DNA from: Lepas anatifera
Lineage: Eukaryota; Arthropoda; Thecostraca; Lepadidae
Direction of reading: 5' to 3'
Length of the DNA: 64,000 nt
Assembly (NCBI GenBank): GCA_034440635.1
Contig: JAOTON010001685.1
Coordinates: 3,420,501-3,484,500 of the forward strand
Positions within the stretch are counted from its first letter, which is position 1. Each line of letters starts with the position of its first letter. A program made the translations under genes and the position numbers. Shown piece by piece: positions 1-11,608 of this stretch. Below the pieces are notes generated by a model that worked only from the letters and a program-made list of their open reading frames with translations, searched no databases and had not been told where the DNA came from.

Positions 1-1885
1 GGTAAGGTTAGGTTAGGTTAGGTCAGGTTAGGTTAGGTTAGGTTAGGTTAGGTAAGGTTAGGTTAGGTTAGGTTAGGTTAGGTTAGGTTAGGTTAGGTAA
101 GGTTAGGTTAGGTCAGGTCAGGTTAGGTTAGAGTGTGAATTTAGATCTAAAATAAAAATAATAATTTGGCAGATAATGGTCAATTTCAACACCACTGAGC
201 TCATAAGGTTAAGCTAGGTTAGGTTAGGTTAGTTTAGATTAGGTTAGGTTAGGTTAGTTTAGGTTAGGTTAGGTTAGGTTAGGCTAGGTTAGGTTAGGTT
301 AGGTTAGGTTAGGCTAGGTTAGGTTAGGTTAGTTTAGGTTAGGTTAGGCTAGGTTAGGTTAGGTTAGTTTAGGTTAGGTTAGGCTAGGTTAGGTTAGGTT
401 AGGTTAGGTTAGTTTAGGTTGGGTTAGGTTAGGTTAGGTTAGGTTAGGTTAGGTTAGGTTTGGTTAGGTTAGGTTAGGTTAGGTTAGGTTAGGTTAGGTT
501 AGGTTAGTTTAGGTTAGGTTAGGTTAGGTTAGGCTAGGCTAGGTTAGGTTAGTTTAGGTTAGGTTAGGCTAGGTTAGGTTTGTTTAGGTTAGGTTAGGCT
601 AGGTTAGGTTAGGTTAGGTTAGGTTAGTTTAGGTTGGGTTAGGTTAGGTTAGGTTAGGTTAGGTTAGGTTAGGTTAGGTTATGTTAGGTTAGGTTTGGTT
701 AGGTTAGGTTAGGTTAGGTCAGGTTAGGTTAGGTTAGGTTAGGTTAGTTTAGTTTAGGTTAGGTTAGGTTAGGTTGGGTTAGGTTAGGTTAGGTTAGGTT
801 AGGTTAGGTTGGGTTAGGTTGGATAGGTTAGGTTAGGTTAGGTTAGGTTAGGTTAGTTTAGGTTAGGTTAGGTTAGGTTAGTTTAGGTTAGGTTAGGTTA
901 GGTTAGGTTAGGTTAGGTTAGGTTAGGTTAGGTTAGGTTAGGTTAGTTTAGGTTAGGTTAGGTTAGGTTAGGTTAGGTTTGGTTAGGTTAGTTTAGGTTA
1001 GGTTATGTTAGGTTAGGTTAGGTTACCTTAGGTTAGGTTAGGTTAGGTTAGGTTAGGTTAGGTTAGGTTAGGTTTGGTTAGGTTAGGTTAGGTTAGGTTA
1101 GGTTTGGTTAGGTTAGGTTAGCTTAGGTTAGGTTAAGTTAGGTTGGGTTAGGTTAGTTTAGGTTAGGTTAGGTTAGGTTAGGTTAGGTTAGGTTAGGCTA
1201 GGTTAGGTTAGGTTAGTTTAGGTTAGGTTAGGCTAGGTTAGGTTAGGTTAGGTTAGGTTAGTTTAGGTTGGGTTAGGTTAGGTTAGTTTAGGTTAGGTTA
1301 GGTTAGGTTAGGTTAGGTTAGTTTAGTTTAGGTTAGGTTAGGCTAATTTAGGTTAGGTTAGGTTAGGTTAGGTTAGGTTAGGTCAGGTTAGGTTAGGTTA
1401 GGTTAGGTTAGGTTAGGTTTGGTTAGGTTAGGTTAGTTTAGGTCAGGTTAGGTTAGGTTAGGTTAGGTTAGGATAGGTTAGGTTATGTTAGGTTAGGTTA
1501 GGTTAGGTTAGGTTAGGTTAGTTTAGGTTAGGTTAGGTTAGGTTAGGTTAGGTTAGGGTAGTTTAGGTTAGGTTAGGTTAGGTTAGGTTAGGTTAGTTTA
1601 GGTTGGGTTAGGTTAGGTTAGTTTAGGTTAGGTTAGGTTAGGTTAGGTTAGTTTAGGTTAGGTTATGTTAGGTTAGGTTAGGTTAGGTTATGTTAGGTTA
1701 GGTTAGGTTAGGTTAGAATACGTCAGGTTACGTTATGTTAGCCTGTGTTAGGTTTGGTTAGGCTAGCTTAGGTTAGGTTCGGTTAGGTTAGGTTAGGTTA
1801 GGTTAGGTTAGGTTAGGTTAGGTTAGGTTAGGTTAGGTTAGGTTGGATTACGTTAGGTTACGCTAGGCTAGGCTAGGTTAGGTCA
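1..1885 (+). repeat. Degenerate TTAGG telomere-type array
   Basis: Almost uninterrupted 5-bp repeat GGTTA (TTAGG on the plus strand) with common variants GTTTA, GGCTA, GGTCA, GGTAA, GGTTT and GATTA. TTAGG is the arthropod telomere repeat. The G-rich strand points into the window; at a left chromosome end the plus strand would read CCTAA. The block is also heavily mutated and interrupted (for example 131-206), so it reads as an interstitial or subtelomeric array rather than a live chromosome end. Confidence 0.95.
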
Positions 1886-1973
1886 GGTTAGTTCTATGGC
1901 AGGCTAAATATATGCACACGTCTACAGCAGTAGGAACTCTAAACACATCCACAGCAACTGAGTTTAACCCTAT
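1886..1973 (+). repeat. Short block of ~27-bp satellite
   Basis: Begins the second satellite type of this region, with units resembling CTGAATCTCTGAACACGTCT followed by ACAGCGG or ACGGCGG. It is cut at 1974 by a TTAA-flanked transposon and resumes at 3191. Confidence 0.7.
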
Positions 1974-1977
1974 TTCC

Positions 1978-3186
1978 GTCAGGCTCCCGGCTACCCCTAT
2001 TTCCGGCAGGGGGCAATATCGGCCCCCTAAGATCTCGTAATCTAACCGGCCGATTTTAAAATTCAAGTGCTATAGATTCCCTGACGCTAAACTTTATTTT
2101 GAAAAAAGAAAATTTCAAAATTTTGATTTTTAAGGAGAAAGTCGTGCAAAATATACAATTTTTGTGTATTTTTAGATTTTCCATAACCCTTGTCCCTGTT
2201 GTACGATTTTCACAGAACTAGTTCAGATTTACAAATAATTGACCCAAAATTGTCATATACTCGAGTTACGCAAAAATTCGAAATTCAATGGCAGTTCCAG
2301 GACCAGGACTATGAGGGGAAATATATACAACCTAAAAGTTTTTGTTACGCGGATTAGAAGCCGTGATATACTGCTTGGCATCTTTGACACATAAATAAAT
2401 GAAAAAAGTGAAAACTCATCAGGGGCGGATGCAGTAAGGTAAAACAGTGGGGTAAAATACATCCCAACAATATGGAGTGGTATGCATGAGTATATTAGTC
2501 CCTCGACTAGTTGAAATTTATTTCTGATAATTTTTACCCTCCCATGGCAGCTCTGGGAAAGGGGGTGACATAGGCGGATCAAGGACTCTCGTCGTGGGGG
2601 CGGGTGGGGGTGATTGGAAACACATTTTTAATATACAACGATATTGAGTCGCGGCGGTGATACTGGCTGGGAATATGCATTTTGAAAATGTGTAGTGACT
2701 GGACACGCCTCTGGTAATCTAGAATTTGGTTATAACTATTTTGAATTTTCATATACCCAATTGTATTCGCCCTGGCACGGCTGTAAGCAGTCTTCTCACT
2801 TACTAACGTTTAGTCCTTCTTGATAACATTCCCCCATTTTGAACTGCTGTAACCGCCCCTGATGAATACAAATAGTGACAATTGTGAATGCACTATCATC
2901 TCACATAAAAATGATATAATAAAACCATATAACTGGTATCAGGATCAGCAGAGACGGCTTCCTTTTACAAAGAACCCATCGCATACGATAATACTTGGTT
3001 TGTGGATAGAACCTCCCCAAAACCCAGCCATAGCTCCGCCCCTGGTAAATATATAATATTGACAATTTCAGAAAACCTGCCTGTACTAGTTTTGGAAAAG
3101 TCAGAAGTTTCAAGTTCTATCGCAAGCCGTTTCGAGATATTCTTGAAAAACCTTAGGGGCAATATTAGCCCCCTCCGGAAATAGGG
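1978..3186. mobile_element. TTAA-flanked non-autonomous transposon, termini CCCTATTTCCG
   Basis: A 1.21-kb insertion flanked by TTAA at 1974-1977 and 3187-3190. The left end reads CCCTATTTCCG and the right end CGGAAATAGGG, so the termini are inverted repeats starting CCC. TTAA target duplication is the hallmark of the piggyBac superfamily, and CCC termini fit it; superfamily assignment is inference because no transposase is encoded. The flanks match the uninterrupted 27-bp satellite at about 5120-5180, which is a paralogous empty site. Internal sequence is unrelated to the satellites and contains at least one nested repeat. Confidence 0.75.
2417..2864. mobile_element. Possible nested MITE inside the TTAA element
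   Basis: A 13-bp inverted pair is seen, TCATCAGGGGCGG at the left and CCGCCCCTGATGA at the right. The GGGCGGATGCAG-type end resembles the hAT MITE ends elsewhere in this window. No convincing 8-bp target duplication is visible, so the boundaries are tentative. Confidence 0.4.
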
Positions 3187-3190
3187 TTAA

Positions 3191-3330
3191 GAACACGTCA
3201 ACGGAGAGTAGAATTGCTGAAAACGGCAGCGGTGGGCTAAATCTCTGTACTTGTCTATGGCAGGCTGAATCTTTGGACACGTTTACGGCGGCCTGAGTCT
3301 CTGAACACGAGTGTGGGAGGATAAATATCT
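3191..3330 (+). repeat. ~27-bp satellite, resumed after the insertion
   Basis: Units built on AACACGTCTACGGCGG and CTGAATCTCTG continue the satellite interrupted at 1974. The sequence closely matches 5140-5295, including the distinctive stretch around GGAGAGTAGAA. Confidence 0.75.
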
Positions 3331-4395
3331 GAACACGTTTAAAGGGAATCGAAGATCCAAGATTTGGATCCAGGAATCCAAATTTGGATCCAAAATACTC
3401 TATGGGGATTGTAGATTCTCTATTGCAATCCAGGATTCTGAATTGGGATCCAAGATTCTCAATTCGGATCAAAGACTCTCAATTGGAATTGAGGATTCGC
3501 ATTTGGGGTGCAAGATCCTGAATGGGGATTCAAGATTCTAGACTGGGATCGAATATTTTTACCTCTTATAAATGTTTCTCAAGTGGCACCCAAGACTGTA
3601 AATTGGGATCCAAAATTTTCAATTGGAATCCAAGATTCTTTATTTGGATCCAAGATTTTTAATTGGAATCCAAGATTCTTTATTGGGATCCAAGATTTTC
3701 AATTTGAAACAAAGGTTTTCAATTGGGATTAAATTTTCCCAATTAGGATCCATGACTCTCAATTGGAATCCAAGATTATTTATTGGGATCCAAGACTTTC
3801 AATTGGGATACAAGAGTCTAAATTTGAAACAAAGATTCTAAATTGGAACTCAAGTTTCCCAATTGGGATCATGGATTCTTAATGGGATCCTAGATTCTCT
3901 ATTGGGATTGAAGATTCTTAACTGCAATCAATGTTGCTCAATTGGTATCCAAGATTATAAATTGGTATTAACAATTCTCAATTGGGATCCAGGATTCTCA
4001 TTTAAACTAAAGATTCCAATTGGGATTCAACTTCCCCAATTTGGATCATAGATTCTTAATGGGGATCCATGATTCTCTACTGCGATCGAACATTCATAAC
4101 TGCAATCAATTGGGTTCTCCATTGGGATCCAAGATTCTATTTCGGGATACATTATTCTGAATTAGGATACATGATTCTCAATTGGGGATGCCCAATTGGA
4201 TTATCTTTTTGGCACCAAGTTTCTCTACTGGCATGCATCCAAAATTCTTAATTGGTATCAAAGGTTCTTAATTGGGATGCAAGATATTCTCCGGATTTCA
4301 AGATTCTCCATTTCGATCCGAGACACTCCAAGGGGACTCAAGATTCTCTACTGGGGTCAAAAATTATCTATTGGGATCTATAATGGAATTTGGAT
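3331..4395 (+). repeat. ~20-bp minisatellite (GGATCCAAGATTCTCAATTG type)
   Basis: About fifty degenerate copies of a 20-bp monomer, ATTGGGATCCAAGATTCTCA, with point variants and occasional 19- or 21-bp units. Because 20 is not a multiple of 3 and the consensus has few stops on the plus strand, several overlapping open frames appear here; they are by-products of the repeat. Positions 3841-3960 are the empty counterpart of the family A insertion site in the 3.9-kb units. Confidence 0.93.
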
Positions 4396-5082
4396 AGATT
4401 AGGTTATGTTAGGTTAGGTTACGTTAGGCTGCGTTAGGTTTGGTTAGGTTAGGTTAGGTTAGATTACGTTAGGTTACGTTAGGTTAGGCTGCGCTAGGTT
4501 TCGTTAGGCTAGCTTAGGTTATGTTAGGTTAGGTTAGGTTAGGTTAGGTTAGGTAAGGTTAGGTTAGGTTAGGTTTGGTTAGGTTAGGTTAGGTTAGGTT
4601 AGGTTGAGTTAGGTTAGGTTAGGTTAGGTTAGGTTAGGTTAGGTTTGGTTAGGCTAGCTTAGGTTAGGTTAGGTTAGGTTAGGTTAGGTTAGGTTAGGTC
4701 AGGTTTGGTTAGGTTAGGTAAGGTTAGGTCACGTTAGGTTAGGTTAGGTTAGGTCAGGTTAGGTCATGTTAGGTTAGGTTAGGTTTGGTTAGGTTAGGTT
4801 AGGTTAGGTTAGGTTAGATTACGTTAGGTTACGTTAGGTTAGGCTGCGTTAGGTTTGGTTAGGCTAGCTTAGGTTAGGTTAGGTTGGGTTAGGTTAGACC
4901 AGGTTAGGTTAGGTAGGGTTAGGTCACGTTAGGTTAGGTTAGGTTAGGTCAGGATAGGTCATGTTAGGTTAGGTTAGGTTTGGTTAGGTTAGGTTAGGTT
5001 AGGTTAGGTTAGATTAGGTTAGGTTAGGTTGGATTGCGTTAGGTTACGCTAGGTTAGGCTAGGTTAGGTCAGGTTACTTCTA
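4396..5082 (+). repeat. Degenerate TTAGG array
   Basis: GGTTA repeats with more divergence than the first array (GGTTACG, GGCTGCG, GGTTTGG and GGTCA variants). Same orientation as the array at 1-1885. Confidence 0.93.
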
Positions 5083-5874
5083 TGGCAGGCTAAATATATG
5101 CACACGTCTACAGCGGTAGGAACATCCACAGCAACTGAATTTATGAACACGTCAACGGAGAGTAGAACTGCTGAAAACGGCTCCGGTGGGCTAAATCTCT
5201 GCACTTGTCTATGGCAGGCTGAATCTTTGGACATGTTTACGGCGGCCTGAGTCTCTGAACACGAGTATGGGAGGCTGAATATCTGAACACGTCTAAAGGG
5301 GATCAAGGATTGGGATCCAGAATTCCCAATTTGGATCCAAAATACTCTATGGGGATTATAGATTCTCTATTGCAATCCAAGATTCTGAATTGGGATCCAA
5401 GATTCTCACCTCGGATCAAAGACTCTCAATTGGGATTGAAGATTCGCATTTTGGATGGAAGATCTTGAATGGGGATTCAAGATTCTATATTGGGATCCAA
5501 TATTTTTACCTGCAATAAACGGTTCTCAATTGGTTAGGTTAGTTTAGGTTAGGTTACGTTAGATTACGTTACGTCAGGTTATGTTAGTTCTACGGTGGGC
5601 TGAACCTCTGCATACGTCTATGGCGGGCTAAATCTTTGGTCACGTCTACGGCGGCCTGAATCTCTGAACACGGGTATGGCAGGCTGTATCTATGAAAGCG
5701 TCTACAGCAACTGAATTTTTCAACATGCTTACAGCGGGCTGAGTCTCTACACAGGCCCTCAGTGGCCTGAATCTCTGAACACGTCTAAAGGAGTCTGAAT
5801 TTCTGAACATGTTTACCGCTTGCTGTATCTCTGAACACGTATACGGGGGATACAAGATCTGCGATTAGGATATT

Positions 5875-5908
<34 letters not shown>

Positions 5909-6328
5909 CGAATATTTTTACCTCTTATAAACAATTCTCAATTGGTACCCAAGGCTATGAACAGGGGATCTATGAACAGCAACTGTATCTCTGAACACGA
6001 CTACGGCGCGCTGAGTCTCTGCACACGTCTATAGCCGGCTGAATCTCTGAACACGTCTAAAGGGATCCACGATCCAGGATTTGGATCCAGGATTGCAAAT
6101 TCGGATCCAAAATACTCTATGGGGATTCAAGATTCTCTATTGGGATCCAAGATTCCCATTTCGGATCAGAGACTCTTAATTAGGATCCAAAAGTCCCAAT
6201 TGGGATCCCAGATTCTGAAATTGGATTTAAGATTCGATAACGGGATCCAATATTTTTACCTGCAATAAACGGTTCTCAATTTGTTAGGTTATGCTAGGTT
6301 AGGTTAGGTTAGGTTAGATTACGTTAGG
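5083..6328 (+). repeat. Mosaic of 27-bp, 20-bp, TTAGG and TA repeats
   Basis: Sub-blocks read in order: 27-bp satellite about 5083-5297, 20-bp minisatellite about 5298-5532, degenerate TTAGG about 5533-5587, 27-bp satellite about 5588-5850, a TA microsatellite about 5878-5908, a little 20-bp repeat to about 5960, 27-bp units to about 6065, 20-bp units to about 6283, then TTAGG to the TTAA at 6329. The order 27-bp, 20-bp, TTAGG recurs through the region and suggests a higher-order unit. Confidence 0.85.
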
Positions 6329-6332
6329 TTAA

Positions 6333-8814
6333 CCCATTAACGCCCGCACCTACTTTCAGCCTTCAAACTGGCAAAACAAATGTTTTGCTATGTTTAGAAT
6401 ATGCCCAATAAGATGTCCCTAAAGTTTTAAATCGATACCACTTTTAGATTCTGAGATATGACACCGGACAAAAATGACCCGCTGGGCGTTTGGGACATCG
6501 GCTGGCACTGCGCGGCCGGCTTCCGGGCGGCGCAGTCACCACACTCAGCGGCCCAATGCGCATCGCTTTTACTGCAGTTTTGTAAGTGTTTTTATTTCCT
6601 CTTGTATACTGGCCATAGTAAAATGTTTAGACGGTTTTATGCTCTTAAGGTTTAATTAAAGACAACACTAACTGCATTTCCAAATAGTATACAATAGTGG
6701 TTAACCTAGACTGATGATTTGCGGGGGATAGACTAAAATTGTGAACGCCATAGTATTTTAAGAAATTTTTGAATATCAAAGGTTTTTGGAAACCGTTTCT
6801 CTTGTCTCTACCCCCTTCCTCCTCTGCCTCCCAGACTTTGTGACTGATGCCCACTGAGCTTTCAACGAGCAATCGTAATATTCAGCATAGAGATGAAAAG
6901 TTTTGAAAACTCAAGCGGTTATCTCCCCCCACGCGGTGTACATTTGCTTGATTAATCTCCAAATATCCAAACGGGTCCATTTCCATCTTTCCAACTTTTC
7001 TTTGGAGCAAGTAGCGCGCTCCATAGTTGCATCAATGTGAACCTCCACATTTCCAGGCACGCCACTGGTCATTGTAACGCTGGTCAGCACATAATCTTTC
7101 TCATCCTCATGACTAATGTATTTTGTGATGGTATGATGATATGCACCTGATCCGCTCCGCTATCTTGCGCACTTAAAACAACTTATTTTGCTTCTTTTCC
7201 TGCAAAACATTTGATCTGTGGCATTGCTAACAACTATGCTTTCGATATATTTATGTTTCCATGGCATGAGATTTCCTCTCGATCCAGGAGGGGTTCTGGA
7301 TGGTTTAACGCTAGCACTGCAACCCAAGCCCTAGACAAAGTCTGTGGGAGACAAAAAATCCAGGCGGGTCTTGACCCCTCCTCCTCCCCGGGATGTTCAC
7401 TCATGGTAGTTTCACTTGACTAGAACCAAGCCGCAATAGTGCTAGTTGCGTTTTAGACGGAAGTTCTAGAACTTCCCATGCTTTCACCCATTTCAAACTG
7501 CTCCGGACGTTTGACACTACACTATCTTGTCAAAACAAACCAGCGTGGCGGCCGCGATAATTTCTAACACATTTTGTCAGCTGGTCATTGGCTTTCAATC
7601 AGTAGTGGACACAAGGGGGCTAGGAAGGCTTAACCCCCCCCCTACCGAAATGTCAGTGTGCCTATAGTAAATGCATTACTGAGGGCTGTTCCGAGGCCAT
7701 GGCGGAGGAGGCTCTAGATCCCCCCCCCACCACCCAATGAAGTCCTCAATCCGCTACTGTTCTCTATCCTCTCTATCCACTACACACAATCCATCAATGG
7801 GAAAAGACAAGGCTCTGCTAGCTTAACAGTGAAGTCAGTGCTAAAATTTCGATAAGTTTTCAAAACCCCTGAAAATTGTATTTAATAACGCCTTTACAAA
7901 ATACTGGAACCCATAAGTGTCGCCACCGGCAAAAAAGTGGGGGGGGCAGCCAAACTTCAACCTGATGCTGACAGAAAACTTTCAACGTCAGGACCAAAAA
8001 CTGTTCGAATTTGGGCTCTTCGTTGCCTCCCGCAGCGGCTGGATATAAGAATGTCCGGTTTTCTCTCTTTTTGACTGAGATCAGGAAGTTTTTGGCCAAA
8101 AGTGGGGGGCCAGGCCTCCCTGGCCCCCCTTTTCCGACGCGTATGCTGGAACCATCTTGCATGTTTCCGTTAAAAATATGCGATAATCATTCCCAAGAGA
8201 AGACAGAACCCGAAAACGTTAGGAAGTATTTCATGAACTTCAAAGTTTCCAAAGGTATCGACATTGCACTAAAAATCTTCAGATTTGATGAAAAATATCT
8301 AAACTGGCAACCCTGCATTCGCAGGACCCACAATGCCTCCCTTCCCTCTAGGTAGCATTATGCACCTAACACACTAGACGGGAGGACAGGACACATCCTT
8401 TTCCTCATTTTCAGCGGCCCGCAGATGTCCGCAACGCCCAGCGGGTCATTTTTGTCCGCTTCATATTTGACGATATCTCATGGCAAAGCCGTTCAAGAAA
8501 ATCTTACTGCTTCTTCACCATCTGACTCCTAGTGGTCTTGGCTTAATGTCAATCATGCAAAACCTTTTCAGCTTTCCATATGTTATTGCGAGATAGAAAA
8601 TTTGCCGAGCTATCTCACGCTGACCAAAACCTCGCCAAAATAAGTTCCACCAAAATCGTCTCATAAAAACCTAGAATTTTCAAATAAAAATTTCCAGCTT
8701 ATCCACGCTCTGAAACACACATAAATATCATAAACATGAAGATCACTTCACTGATACCGATTCTGCAGCCTACCAAAGTCAGAGGACAAAAATGACCCGC
8801 TGGGCGTTAATGGG
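6333..8814. mobile_element. 2.5-kb TTAA-flanked transposon, termini CCCATTAACGCCC
   Basis: Flanked by TTAA at 6329-6332 and 8815-8818. The left end reads CCCATTAACGCCC and the right end GGGCGTTAATGGG, perfect 13-bp inverted termini (17 bp with the TTAA). A sub-terminal motif, GACAAAAATGACCCGCTGGG, occurs at about 6467, in inverse orientation at about 8435-8455, and directly at the right terminus (about 8784). This gives two end modules plus an internal inverted one, as in a composite or nested element. TTAA plus CCC ends fit the piggyBac type. I find no transposase frame, so it is non-autonomous. It sits in TTAGG repeat. Confidence 0.8.
7600..7759. mobile_element. Possible hAT-type MITE nested in the 2.5-kb element
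   Basis: Left end CAGTAGTGGA and right end TCCGCTACTG form an imperfect inverted pair typical of hAT MITE ends (CAGTGGCGGA type). Flanking 8-mers match at only five of eight positions, so target duplication is not demonstrated. Confidence 0.4.
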
Positions 8815-8818
8815 TTAA

Positions 8819-10074
8819 GTTAGGTTAGGTTTGGTTACGTTACGTTACGTGAAGTTAGCTTAGTTCTACGGTGGGCTGAATCTCTGCACACGTCTTTGGC
8901 GGGCTAAGTCTTTGGACACGTCTACGGCGGCCTCAATCTCTGAACACGGGTATGGCAGGCTGAATCTATGAAAGCGTCTACAGGAACTGAATTTTTGAAC
9001 ATGTCTACAGCAGGTTGAATCTCTACACAGGTCTTCAGTGGCCTGAATCTCTGAACTTGTCTACAGGAGTGTGAGTTTCTGAACATGTTTACGGCTGGCT
9101 TTATCTCTGAACACGTCAACGGGGGGATCCAAGATCTAAGATTAGGATCCAATATTTCCAGTTCGGATTGAAAATACTCTATGGGGATTCAAGATTCTCT
9201 ATTGGCATCCAAGATTCTCAATTGGGCTCCAAGACTCTCCGTTTGGATCAAAGACTCTTTGCTGGGATTCAAGATTCCCAATTGGGATCCAAGATCCTGA
9301 CGGGGGATTCAAAATTCTATATTGGGATCCAAGAATTTTACCTATTATAAATGGTTCTCAATTGGCATCCAAGACTATAAATTGGGATCCAAGATTCTCA
9401 ATTGGGCTACAAGATTCTCAATTTGAAACAAAGGTTTTCGATTGGAATTCAAGTTTCCCAATTGGGGTCATGGATTCTCAATGAGGATCCAAAATTCTCT
9501 CTTTGGACCGAAGATTCTTAACTGCAATCAATTGGGTTCTCAGTTGGGATCCAAGATTCTATTTCGGGATACAGGATTCTGAATTTGGATATATAATTCT
9601 CGATTGGGATCAAAGATACACAATTGGATTATCTTTTGGGCTCCAAGTTTCTCTATTGGCATGCATCCAAAATTCCTAATTGGTATCAAAGGTTCTTAAT
9701 TGGATCCAATATTTTTAAATTGGACTAAAGATTCTCTATTGGGATCCAAGGTTCCCAATTGAGATCAAAGGTATTCTTTGGGGATCCAAGATTCTCCATT
9801 GGGATCCGAGACACTAAAAGGGTACTCAAGATTCTCTACTGGGGTCAAAAATTCTCTATTGGGTTCTATCATGGAATTTGGAGAGGTTAGGTTAGGTTAA
9901 GTTCGGTTAAGTTAACTTAGGATAAGTTAGTTTAGGTTAGGTTAGCTTAGGTTAGGTCAGGTTAGGTAAGGTTAGGTTAGGTTATGTTAGGTTTGGTTAC
10001 GTTAGGTTAGGTTAGGTCAGGTTAGGTCATGTTAGGTTAGGTTAGGTTAGGTTTGGTTAGGTTAGGTTAGGTTA
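8819..10074 (+). repeat. Satellite mosaic preceding the macrosatellite array
   Basis: TTAGG remnant to about 8860, 27-bp satellite about 8862-9122, 20-bp minisatellite about 9123-9883, then TTAGG-type repeat to the start of the first 3.9-kb unit. The order matches the order inside each macrosatellite unit, so this block looks like a diverged ancestor or relative. Confidence 0.85.
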
Positions 10075-10773
10075 GATTAGGTTAGGTTAGGTTAGATTAC
10101 GTTAGGTTACGTTAGGTTAGGCTAGGTTAGGCTAGGTTAGGTTAGGTTAGTTCCACGGCAGGCTGAATATATGCACACGTTTACAGCGGTAGAAACTCTA
10201 AACACTTCCACAGCAACTGTATCTCTGAACACGACTACGGCGCGCTGAGTCTCTGCACACGTCTATAGCCGGCTGAATATCTGAACACGTCTAAAGGGAT
10301 CCACGATCCAGGATTTGGATCCAGGATTGCAAATTCGGATCCAAAATACTCTATGGGGATTCAAGATTCTCTAATGGGATCCAAGATTCCCAATTCGGAT
10401 CAGAGACTCTTAATTAGGATTCAAAATTCCCAATTGGGATCCCAAATTCTGAAATTGGATTTAAGATTCAATACTGGGATCCAAGATTTTTACCTGTTAT
10501 AAATGCTTCTCAGTTGGTACCCAAGACTGTAAATTGGGATCTAAAATTTTCAATTGGAATCCAAGATTCTTTATTGGGATCCAAGATTTTCAAGTTGAAA
10601 CAAAGGTTTTCAATTGGGATTCAATTTTCCCAATTAGGATCCATGACCCTCAATTGGAATCCAAGATTATTTATTGGGATCCAAGAGATTCAATTGGGAT
10701 ACAAGAGTATAAATTTGAAACAAAGATTCTCAATTGGAACTCAAGTTTACCAATTGGGATCATATATTCTTAA

Positions 10774-11608
10774 CACGCGCATTGACGGGGGTCTGAGCCA
10801 CCTTCGCATTGACGGGGGCGGGTACCCGCCCCCCCCTAAGATCTCGAGAACCACGGTAGGTAGCGAAAAACGGTAAACGGTGTTGGACTGCCCATCCACT
10901 TCTCCATCGAAAACAATTGAACTATTTTTTCAGGTCACATTTAAGGTCACGAGAGGTCAAAACATGCCCGTCACAGGGATAACATGTAAAATTCAGTTTT
11001 TCGGGCATTACATCTGAACAAGTAAAGATAGAGCAAAACGACTTGAACTATATGAATCCTCTTAGCAAGCCGAATCGAATGATATATAATTTTAACTTGC
11101 TAGGTCAAATCAAGGATTTGACCTGACCTGAGGTCAGGTTAGGGTCAAATTATATAAAATGCATATCGTTAGAACCGCAAAGCCGAGGCGAGTCTAATAC
11201 AGCTGAAATAAATGCTGTATCACCCTCCGTTACTGAGTTATTCCGTAAAACATTTTTCCCATGTATTTCCAAAGGAGAGGTCATGCCTCGTACCTGACCT
11301 TAGGTCATTGATATCAAAAATACCGGAACATATGTTAGAGAACTCGGTGGGGCTATTATGTGATATGGTTTTCAATCGGATAAGTTCACCCTGCTCCGAC
11401 TTATGTTATCTTAAACTTTTTTGAGCTCGGGTCACTTGAACTGTACTGGTGACCTGACCTGAGATGACCTAACCTTAAAATTTTCACAGAAGTTGTAAAA
11501 ATGATGAGGGAAAAGGTATACCAAGTACGGCGGCGCTACGCGCCGCCGTTTTTCTACTGTCTTAAAAAAGCCCGAGGGGGGAGGTACCCGCCCCCGTCAA
11601 TGCGCGTG
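10774..11608 (+). mobile_element. Family A TTAA miniature transposon, forward, in unit 1
   Basis: 835 bp flanked by TTAA at 10770-10773 and 11609-11612. Ends are CACGCGCATTGACGGGGG and its inverse. Sub-terminal GGCGGGTACCCGCC is itself palindromic. The interior has many AGGTCA/TGACCT half-sites and no coding frame. The flanking 20-bp satellite is continuous across the insertion when compared with 3841-3960, which carries a single TTAA at 3879-3882. TTAA duplication suggests piggyBac-type mobilisation by a transposase not in this window. Confidence 0.88.
11102..11136. promoter_or_regulatory. Clustered AGGTCA half-sites inside family A
   Basis: AGGTCAAATC and GATTTGACCT form a perfect 10-bp inverted repeat around AAG (11102-11124). 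It overlaps an everted pair TGACCT-G-AGGTCA (11124-11136). AGGTCA is the canonical half-site of nuclear receptors such as RXR/USP, HNF4 and COUP-TF. Presence of the motif is direct; function is inference. The same cluster recurs in every family A copy here. Confidence 0.5.

Noticed and set aside
1..1885. Functional chromosome-end telomere
   Set aside because: G-rich strand orientation is inward and the array is strongly degenerate with non-repeat interruptions.
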